Below, one piece after another: positions 43,893 to 50,689 of a stretch of DNA of 64,000 nucleotides. The translations under genes were made by a program, and so were the position numbers. The stretch comes from Streptomyces alfalfae (GTDB lineage: Bacteria; Actinomycetota; Actinomycetes; Streptomycetales; Streptomycetaceae), in NCBI RefSeq assembly GCF_004127445.1, contig NZ_QEXM01000057.1, positions 62,001-126,000 of the forward strand, in the 5' to 3' direction. Within the stretch, counting starts at the first letter, position 1, and each line of letters begins with the position of its first letter. The notes beneath the pieces are model-generated. The model was not told the origin of the DNA. It was given only the letters and a program-made list of their open reading frames with translations, and made no database searches.

Positions 43893-44072
43893 GGGCCCGC
43901 GACAGGCCAGTGTCCTGACTCCCGGATCGACTGTCCTCCCTCGGCCTTCGCGCGCGGTGCGCAGTGGCGTGTTGAGAACGCACTCCCCGGTCACAGTGGC
44001 GGGACCGTGCCGGATTCGCACCGGCTTCCTGTCTCCCGTCGCGGCGATGACCCGCTGATCCTACGACCCGTC
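43893..44072 (-). promoter_or_regulatory. Cobalamin (B12) riboswitch
   Basis: Read on the minus strand, the leader contains AGCCGGTGCGAATCCGGC, then GTCCCGCCACTGTGACCGG (the B12 box GCCACTG), then the 3' CCGGGAGTCAGGACACTGGC block. These are the conserved core blocks of the cobalamin riboswitch in the correct order and spacing. It lies just upstream of btuF, so importer expression should fall when cobalamin is plentiful. Outer limits are approximate. Confidence 0.93.
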
Positions 44073-44463
44073 CGGCTCAGGTCAAAAGGGCACAAGGGTT
44101 CGCCGTACGGCGGAGAGCACTTGGTCCTGCCCGCGCGCCCGGACACGACGTCTTTCGTGAGCCTCGCCGGGGCGACGCAAGGAACTGCTGCGACGCCGGT
44201 CTGCTGAAGGCTGTTCCAGAAACCTGGCAGCGTACGAGCCGTCTGCGCCGGATCCTGCGGCATCCACTCACGACCGAGTCCGTCGAGGTGGACGGCGCGA
44301 GCGCGTGCACGCCGGGCGGCGCGGTTGCGGAGAGCGCCCCTGCAGGGGGAGGCCGAGGGCGGCGTCGACCCTGCCGAGCTGCGGGGGTACGAAGCGGGCA
44401 CCTCCCCGCACGGTGAGGCGTGCGCGCGGCGCGAGGGCGGCGAAGGCCCGGCAGGGGCCGAAC
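44073..44463. other. Gene-free stretch between the riboswitch promoter and the HxlR gene
   Basis: No supported gene. Holds the btuFCD promoter, read leftward. A perfect 12-base palindrome CGCCGTACGGCG lies at 44101-44112. Confidence 0.45.
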
Positions 44464-44826
44464 CTAGGCGACTTCGACGGTGATCTTGTCCGCGCCGATC
44501 CGTTCGATTCGTTCCCGCCCCCACACCGCCAGGGATTCCAGCGCGGCGTTGAGGGAGACGCCGTGCTCCGTCAGGGAGTATTCGACCTTCGGAGGCACCA
44601 CCGGGTACACCTCGCGGTCCACGAGGCCGTCCTCCTCCATCTCCCGCAGGTGCTGGACGAGCATCTTCTCGCTGACACCCGGAAGGCCGCGCCGCAGTTC
44701 CGCGAAGCGGCGCGTTCCGTGCTCATGGAGCTCCCAGAGGATCAGGGACTTCCACTTGCCGGAGACGACGTCCATCGCCGCGTCGATACCGCAGAAATAG
44801 GGGCCCTGTCGTGCCGATGTCGCCAT
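44464..44826 (-). CDS. HxlR-family winged-helix regulator
   Basis: A 120-residue HxlR protein: CGIDAAMDVVSGKWKSLILW, then LHEHGTRRFAELRRGLPGVS, EKMLVQHLREMEEDGLVDRE and VEYSLTEHGVSLNAALESL. These dimeric regulators often respond to oxidants or electrophiles. GGAGG lies before ATG 44826. Divergent from the imine-reductase-like gene, its likely target; a weak AGTAC...GTACT inverted repeat lies at 44866-44890. Confidence 0.93.
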   Translation of the reverse strand: MATSARQGPYFCGIDAAMDVVSGKWKSLILWELHEHGTRRFAELRRGLPGVSEKMLVQHLREMEEDGLVDREVYPVVPPKVEYSLTEHGVSLNAALESLAVWGRERIERIGADKITVEVA

Positions 44827-44939
44827 GCGAGCCTCCGCGTCGCCCGAGGTGCTCACCTCCGGGTGAGTACCGCACTAAATAGTCCGTACTGGTCAACCCT
44901 ACTGACTCCGCACAGGATTGAGCCATCCACGAACTCGAC

Positions 44940-45011
44940 GGGACCAACGGTCCCGACGGGCTCAGCGGGCTCGATGGGATCAGCGGGCTCAATGCGGTCC
45001 ATGGGCTCGAC
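44940..45011 (+). repeat. Eight imperfect 9-base tandem units
   Basis: Units of the GGGCTCAGC type (consensus GGGCTCRAY-like) run without gaps through the 5' region of the imine-reductase-like gene. At least five units match the consensus closely. Confidence 0.75.
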
Positions 45012-45033
45012 AAAGATTTGACGGAGGAATGAC

Positions 45034-45912
45034 ATGACGGAGAACCACCACACCCACATGAGCGTCCTCGGACTCGGCGCGATGGGCAGCGCGCTCGCCG
45101 AGGCACTGGTGAAGGCCGGTCTGCGGACCACGGTGTGGAACCGCTCCGAGGGGAAGGCCGACACGCTCGTCGAGCAGGGCGCGACGGAGGCCGCCTCGGC
45201 TGCCGAGGCGGTTCGGGCGAGCCGGTTGGTGATTGCCTGCCTCTTCGACCACGACTCGGTGCACGAGGTGCTCGACCCGCTCGTCGGCGACCTGGCCGGA
45301 CGGACGCTGATCAACCTGACCACGACCAAGCCCGAGCAGGCACGACAGCTCGCCGCCTGGGCCGCCGAGGCCGGGATCGCTTACCTGGACGGCGGCATCA
45401 TGGCGGTGCCGTCCATGATCGGGCAGCCGGGGGCATCGATCCTGTACAGCGGCTCGGAAGAGGTGTTCCGTGAGCACGCGGCGCTGCTCGACCTGTGGGC
45501 GACCAGTACCTACTACGGCGAGGACGCCGGGCTGGCGTCCCTGTACGACTTCGCGCTGCTCTCGTCGATGTACGTGATGTTCGCGGGGTTCATGCACGGT
45601 GCGGCCCTGCTCGCGCCGGCCGGGGTGTCCGCGGGCCGGTTCGCGAAGATGGCCGAGCCGTGGCTGACCGCGATGACCGGCGAACTCGCGCGGTTCGCCG
45701 AGGTCATCGATGGCGGGGACTACACGGTCCCGGGGCAGCAGAGCCTGGAGTTCTCCAACCTCGGGTTGTTCATCGAGGCGAGCGCCGAGCAGGGAGTGAG
45801 CGCCGAGCCGATCGCGATGGTCCAGCGGCTCATCCAGCGCCAGGTGGACGCCGGCCACGGGGAGGAGGGGTTCGCCCGGATCATCGAGAGCATCAAGCAT
45901 CCGGACGCGTGA
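45034..45912 (+). CDS. Imine reductase-like NADP-dependent dehydrogenase
   Basis: A 292-residue beta-hydroxyacid dehydrogenase superfamily protein. The Rossmann motif is MSVLGLGAMGSALAEALVKA, then TTVWNRSEGKADTLVEQGA. The middle LINLTTTKPEQARQLAAWAA and YLDGGIMAVPSMIGQPGASI match imine reductases rather than 6-phosphogluconate dehydrogenase. The C-terminal helical domain contains HGAALLAPAGVSAGRFAKMA. GGAGG precedes ATG 45034. Probably controlled by the divergent HxlR gene. Confidence 0.88.
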   Translation: MTENHHTHMSVLGLGAMGSALAEALVKAGLRTTVWNRSEGKADTLVEQGATEAASAAEAVRASRLVIACLFDHDSVHEVLDPLVGDLAGRTLINLTTTKPEQARQLAAWAAEAGIAYLDGGIMAVPSMIGQPGASILYSGSEEVFREHAALLDLWATSTYYGEDAGLASLYDFALLSSMYVMFAGFMHGAALLAPAGVSAGRFAKMAEPWLTAMTGELARFAEVIDGGDYTVPGQQSLEFSNLGLFIEASAEQGVSAEPIAMVQRLIQRQVDAGHGEEGFARIIESIKHPDA

Positions 45913-46030
45913 CCGGGCGCCGGCGGCCGTCGCGACATCCACCGGCCCTGCGGCTCGGCGTGCGAAGCCCGGCGAGGAGCCCGGCACGGCGGTGTTCCGG
46001 CCGCCGTTGGCCGGCCTCGTGGAGATCGTG

Positions 46031-47779
46031 TCACGTCGAGTGCCGGGCCGTGATGCGGCGGAGGGTGAGGAGGGTGGCGTCGTCGGAGCGGTGAGGACCG
46101 TCGAGGAGGTGTACGACGCGTTGGGTGAAGGCTTGGAGCGCGTCGTGGCCCGGTGCGGGGGCTCCTTCCGCGCAGACGACTTCGACCGCTTCGAGAAGGC
46201 GGGCGGTGTCCTGGTCGGGGTCGCTGTCACGGCGTTCGACCAGACCGTCGGAGTAGAGCAGCACGATGTCGCCCGGTACGAGCGGTGTTTCGGCGGCGGT
46301 GTAGTCGATGTGGGGCAGGACCCCCAGCGCGGGCCCGGGCCCGCCGGGCGGGGCGGGCAGTTGGGTGGCCCGGCCGCGGCGCAGCAGCACGGGACACGGG
46401 TGACCGGCGCAGGTCCAGCGCAGCAGGGCGCGTTCGGGATGGTAACGGGCGATGATCGAGGTGGCTGTCGATTCGACGCCGTCGTCGCAGGCCACTTCGT
46501 TGAGCCACTGCGTGAGCTGCTCGACGGGCTGTTCGGTGTAGGCCAGCCCGGCCAGGGCGTAGCGGAGCTTGGCCATCAGGGTGGCGGCTTCCAGGCCGTG
46601 GCCGCGGGCGTCCCCCACGGCGACGAGGAGCCTGTCGTCCGGCAGCCTGCGGGCCTTGTACCAGTCACCTCCCACTCCGGCCTCGGTGGCGTCGGGCCGG
46701 TACACGACGGCGGCTTCGAGCCCGGAGGAGGTCAACTCGCCCTGGAAGTGGGGGAGCACCGCCTCACGCAGTACGTCGGCGACCTCGGCGACCGTCTCGG
46801 CGCGCCGGCGTTGCTGTCGTGCCTCGCGCTCGGCGTGTTCGGTGGCCGCGCGGCGGTGCCACTGCGAGGTGACGTCGATGAGCACCGCGCGAACGGCCCA
46901 CACCAGGGCGCCGGGCGCGACCTGCTCGGGCTCGGCGACCATCCGGATCACCCGGTCAGCCCCCGTGCCGGTGCCGGTGTGCAGGAGCAGTTCACACTCG
47001 GCCGTGTGCTTGCGCAGGATGACGTCGTACAACAGCTGGTACAGCGCGCTGACGCTGTCCCGGGTGACGAGAGTGGCCAGATCGAACAGACTGGGCAGCG
47101 GCGTGGTCTCCTCCAGACCGAGTACGTCGCGAAAGCCGAGCGAGGGCTGAATGCCGGAGTCACCGAGGTTCCACTCGGCCCAGCACGTCTTGACCAGCCT
47201 CTGCGCCGCCAGGGCCATACGCAAGGGATCTCCGTGCTCCCAGGTGATCAGCAGATGCCGCCCGCACGGGATGACTCGCATCAAGATGTTGGACCGCGCG
47301 GGGCCGCCTGGGGTACTGCGGAACCACGCGATGCTCTCGGGCCCCTGAGTGACCCCGTCGTGGCAGGCACGCTCCAGCATTCCGGGCAGCGCGGTGCCTG
47401 CCAGAGCGGGAAACCGGTCGAACAACGACGCCGGACCACTCCACGCGGACAGACTGCTGCTCGCGGACTGCCCCTCGCCCGGGTGGGCGCGTGCGGCAGC
47501 GTTGTGGCCCAGGTGCACGAAGTCTCTGATGCCCCCTTCGTGGTGGCGAACGGGGGCGATCAGGAGCGCCGGGATCGGCATGGCCTCAAGGAGGTCGTGC
47601 CCTGACGGCGACGCCGGGAGATCCTGTGGCACGGGCGGAACAGGAGATGGGGCCGGTCCCGGAGTGTGCTGTTCGGCGTAGGCCCGCACGCGCTCGTACT
47701 GGGCCTCCAACAACTCCCGCACGGCCCGCAGCTCCAGACGCGACCGTGCCGGCTCATGCCCGGGCGGAAGGGGGACCAT
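46031..47779 (-). CDS. SpoIIE-type PP2C phosphatase with N-terminal sensory region
   Basis: A 582-residue protein. Residues 1-330 look like a PAS-type sensory region (LLEAMPIPALLIAPVRHHEG, later FDLATLVTRDSVSALYQLLY). The C-terminal phosphatase has VVYRPDATEAGVGGDWYKAR, LLVAVGDARGHGLEAATLMA (the metal Asp), TCAGHPCPVLLRRG and VLLYSDGLVERRDSDPD. A coiled linker (HAEREARQQRRRAETVAEVA) joins the two. Such enzymes dephosphorylate anti-sigma-factor antagonists in stress-sigma switching. The nearest neighbour upstream is an EF-hand protein. Confidence 0.9.
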   Translation of the reverse strand: MVPLPPGHEPARSRLELRAVRELLEAQYERVRAYAEQHTPGPAPSPVPPVPQDLPASPSGHDLLEAMPIPALLIAPVRHHEGGIRDFVHLGHNAAARAHPGEGQSASSSLSAWSGPASLFDRFPALAGTALPGMLERACHDGVTQGPESIAWFRSTPGGPARSNILMRVIPCGRHLLITWEHGDPLRMALAAQRLVKTCWAEWNLGDSGIQPSLGFRDVLGLEETTPLPSLFDLATLVTRDSVSALYQLLYDVILRKHTAECELLLHTGTGTGADRVIRMVAEPEQVAPGALVWAVRAVLIDVTSQWHRRAATEHAEREARQQRRRAETVAEVADVLREAVLPHFQGELTSSGLEAAVVYRPDATEAGVGGDWYKARRLPDDRLLVAVGDARGHGLEAATLMAKLRYALAGLAYTEQPVEQLTQWLNEVACDDGVESTATSIIARYHPERALLRWTCAGHPCPVLLRRGRATQLPAPPGGPGPALGVLPHIDYTAAETPLVPGDIVLLYSDGLVERRDSDPDQDTARLLEAVEVVCAEGAPAPGHDALQAFTQRVVHLLDGPHRSDDATLLTLRRITARHST

Positions 47780-48191
47780 CACGGGGTGGGCTCTCAGGCG
47801 TAGGCGGCGGCGGGTCAGAACAGTATCCGCGCGGGGCCTCTGGATCGCCGGGCGACATACCGCAGGCGCCGACAAGCAACCTTGCGGGTGGCGTGGGTCC
47901 GCCCGAAGCACGATGATCCGCTCGTCTGGCTGGGATGCACCCGCGAGTACGCCGACACCACCGCCCGTGAGCCCCCGGTGCAACTGCGGCAGGTGGCCGC
48001 ACCCTGCCGGCTCACCGAGCGCACGGCCCAGGCCGTCATGTCCGCCCGAGGTCACCCGCCACCAGGAGCTGGGACGGGGCCCGCGTCTGCTTCCGCTCGG
48101 AGTACGGTGACCTGGTGCCGCAGGTGATCGTTTCCACGGGTGGGAGCGGTGTCCGCCGCTTCTTCGGCTTCGCGCAGGAACGAGGGTTCGA
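47780..48191. other. Gap with a possible winged-helix remnant
   Basis: On the + strand, VQLRQVAAPCRLTERTAQAV (about 47975-48040) resembles the core of small actinobacterial MarR/ArsR-like helix-turn-helix proteins, but it has no start, and the following wing is in a different frame. Nothing else supported. Confidence 0.35.
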
Positions 48192-48704
48192 GTGGACACC
48201 ACCACGGCCAAGCGGCACATCTTCTCGATGCTGGACGTCGACGGCGACGGGGTCATCTCCCGCCAGGAATATCTCACCCGGCCCGAGCGCGCGGCGCAGG
48301 CAGTGGGCCGGTCCGGCGATGACCCGCTGCTGTCCGTGGCGCGCACCACGCACGAGCAGGTGTTCGCGTCGATGGACGCCGACCAGGACGGACGGGTGAC
48401 CTTCGCGGAGTACGAGGCATGGGCGGGCGGCCAGTCCTTCGACGAGGTGTGCAGGCCGGCTCTGGGATCGCTGTTCGACCTGGCCGACACCGACAACGAC
48501 GGGCACCTCGACCGAGCGGAGTTCACCGCACTGCGCCACGCCCTGGGCAACCCCGTCGACAACGCCCGTGCGGCCTTCGACGCGTTGGACGAGGACGGTG
48601 ACGGCCGTATCGACCGCGACGCCTACCTGGCGCAGATCCGTTCCTTCGTCACGGACGGGTCCTCCTCCATGGCGCAGGCCCTCCACATGCAGTCCCACAG
48701 CTGA
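48192..48704 (+). CDS. EF-hand calcium-binding protein, calerythrin-like
   Basis: A 170-residue protein with four EF-hands. Loops are DVDGDGVISRQE, DADQDGRVTFAE, DTDNDGHLDRAE and DEDGDGRIDRDA, each 12 residues with acidic positions 1, 3, 5 and 12. Short helices flank each loop. All four look competent for calcium. Similar bacterial proteins buffer or sense calcium in the cytoplasm. GTG 48192. It lies 412 bases from, and divergent to, one SpoIIE phosphatase gene. Confidence 0.95.
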   Translation: MDTTTAKRHIFSMLDVDGDGVISRQEYLTRPERAAQAVGRSGDDPLLSVARTTHEQVFASMDADQDGRVTFAEYEAWAGGQSFDEVCRPALGSLFDLADTDNDGHLDRAEFTALRHALGNPVDNARAAFDALDEDGDGRIDRDAYLAQIRSFVTDGSSSMAQALHMQSHS

Positions 48705-48908
48705 GCGTGAGCACCGCTGCGTAGCCATGGCTCGCGGACGGCGGCTCGCGGACTGGGGACTGCGGACCGCAGGCCCGGCCAGGCAGGTGGGATGGCGGCC
48801 TCCTGGTATCGGGCCGCACCACCACCAGCAGCAGCACCGGTGCGTGGAAGAAGACCGACTGGATCTGCGGGACGTGCGGGGTGAGGGCGAACACTCACCC
48901 CGCACGCC

Positions 48909-49424
48909 TCACCCGGCCAACGGCTCCCACGCTGCTCGTTCGGCCGCATCCTGCGGCATCCCCCACACCAGGAACCCGTGCATCAGACCGACCCCCGCCT
49001 CTGCGGCGAGCAACGGAACTTCGAGGACGTCAGCCACCTCCTCCATGAAGTCCGTCAGCGACTCGAACTGCACGCTGCGCTCCGCATACTCACACCAGTA
49101 CCTGATCCGGCCGGTCTCCGCGTCCACGCACAGCCTGGCCACAGCATCCGCACCGATCGAAGCAAAGGGGATCCACGAGGGACGCCACACCGTGATCTCC
49201 TCTGTGCCGCCCGTCCGACGCTGTGCCTCTTCGTCGCCCTGCCGCAGACGCATCTTCGACTCATACGTGCGGCGCACGACATCGAACGGCATCAGCACAC
49301 ACTCCCCCGGCATGAATCCAGGCATCGGATCCGGTCCCACACCCGCCCGTCGGCTCCACAACGCCCTCAGCCCGACGGGCAGCCGCACACCCAAAGACTC
49401 CTGCAGCCTCTCGATCTCCGCCAA
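48909..49424 (-). CDS. SMI1/KNR4-family protein, possibly 5'-frameshifted
   Basis: A 171-residue SMI1/KNR4-like protein: AEIERLQESLGVRLPVGLRA, then PGFMPGECVLMPFDVVRRTY, WIPFASIGADAVARLCVDAE and FMEEVADVLEVPLLAAE. In bacteria many members are immunity proteins to polymorphic toxins. The only start in frame is TTG 49424. The normal family N-terminus (ESRQIDDAWQRSESWL) is found just upstream in another frame, so a frameshift may separate them. No toxin gene is adjacent. Confidence 0.72.
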   Translation of the reverse strand: MAEIERLQESLGVRLPVGLRALWSRRAGVGPDPMPGFMPGECVLMPFDVVRRTYESKMRLRQGDEEAQRRTGGTEEITVWRPSWIPFASIGADAVARLCVDAETGRIRYWCEYAERSVQFESLTDFMEEVADVLEVPLLAAEAGVGLMHGFLVWGMPQDAAERAAWEPLAG

Positions 49425-49619
49425 GCCAGGACTCGCTACGCTGCCAGGCGTCGTCTATCTGCCGCGACTCGATGCTCTGCTGACGTGCCGTATGACCATC
49501 CATCCGAAACGCTACCCCCCAACTACTCACGTGCTCAGCCGTCTGCCCCTCACATCCGAGAGGTATGAAGGAACCGCCCGACAAGCAAGGGACCCCCCGG
49601 AGGATGGCCTGCCCCTCCG

Positions 49620-50045
49620 TCAGCCAATGTTCGGGGATGGTGACGGTGCGGTGCGAGGGCGATGGGCTCGCACATCCACAGGGCGTCCATCGGGATCACG
49701 GGCTGTTATCGTCCACTGCGTCGGCAGTGTCTCGATCTGTCCGACCGGCCACCCGGAAGCCAAGATCCGCTCGCGAACCTCACGCAGTTGCGCGTACGTT
49801 CCCACGCGGAGCCCCCATCCTGCTCGGCCCAGGGGGTCGAGGTCAGCGGCAGGGGCGGCAGCGGCTTCGACGATCATCAGGTGGTCGTTCCCACCGACAT
49901 CGATGACGGCAATCCGTGGGTCAGAAGCGGTTGCCGCGCGCTCGAACGCGAGTGGCGCTCCGAGCACTTCCGTGTAGAAGGCGACGAGCCGGTCGAGGTC
50001 GGCCGTGGACAGAGTCAGATGGTTGATTCCGAGGAGATCGGGCAT
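49620..50045 (-). CDS. VOC-family protein
   Basis: A 141-residue glyoxalase/fosfomycin-resistance-like protein: MPDLLGINHLTLSTADLDRL, then VAFYTEVLGAPLAFERAATA, VIDVGGNDHLMIVEAAAA and WTITARDPDGRPVDVRAHRP. The His near the start is present. The C-terminal Glu of the canonical metal triad appears as Asp in PVDVRAH, so metal binding may be altered. ATG 50045 has no good ribosome site and may be leaderless. Confidence 0.85.
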   Translation of the reverse strand: MPDLLGINHLTLSTADLDRLVAFYTEVLGAPLAFERAATASDPRIAVIDVGGNDHLMIVEAAAAPAADLDPLGRAGWGLRVGTYAQLREVRERILASGWPVGQIETLPTQWTITARDPDGRPVDVRAHRPRTAPSPSPNIG

Positions 50046-50237
50046 GGTGCGGCAACTGTATGCGGTCGCTGGACGGTGCCGGGGGTGGATTGCCCATCTG
50101 GTCGCAGCAACTGGCGAAGCACAGCAGGTTGATGGACGAGAGAGTCGGTGAGCTGGCGGGCACCGGCCGGGCCGGGTTGGGTACCGCCGCCAACCCGAGG
50201 CGGGCCTGCGCTGGGCGGCTGACGGTCGCCGCATGGG

Positions 50238-50600
50238 TCAGCTCTCGGCGCCGGCCTGGCTTTCGAAGTGGCGAAAGGCCACCTCCTGGCGCCACTGTGC
50301 CGACGCCTTCGGGCTGCTGTCCAGCAGGCGCTGGCGCGATGCGGCGGGTTTCGTGAGGCCCGGCTGTGCGGTGTCGCAGGTGTCGGTGAGGCGGTAGCCC
50401 TGCCGGGTGGGGGCCGTGTCAGAGGCTCTTGCCGGGGAGGAATGCGTACTCCAGGGAGGCACGGGCGAGGTTTTTCAGCTCGGGGTAGGACAGGTCGTAG
50501 GCTTCAGCGGCGTACTGATGCTCACGGCTGATGTCGGTGCGGCTGATACCAGGGCCATCGGTGGCCAGGACGACAGGCACCCGAAGCGGCGGCAGGCCAC
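50238..50600 (-). pseudogene. Adenosine deaminase remnant (C-terminal third)
   Basis: Read leftwards, VPVVLATDGPGISRTDISRE, then LSYPELKNLARASLEYAFLP matches the TDDxGVSR...L...Y...SFLPG end of adenosine deaminases. An in-frame TGA follows at about 50420, then a second frame gives RQRLLDSSPKASAQWRQEVA and FRHFES, the usual C-terminus. The N-terminal two thirds are missing. Confidence 0.75.
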
Positions 50601-50689
50601 GACGAGGGCACCCGGCTCTGTTCAGAGGGCGCCGACTGGCAATGCAGGCATCCGCTCGCGCAGAACGGGCGGTCCGGCGTCGTCCGCCG

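Noticed and set aside
44916..45026. Collagen-like Gly-X-Y reading of the 9-base repeats
   Set aside because: The frame begins right after a stop and has no start codon; the Gly-X-Y pattern follows automatically from a 9-base repeat with GGN at the unit start.
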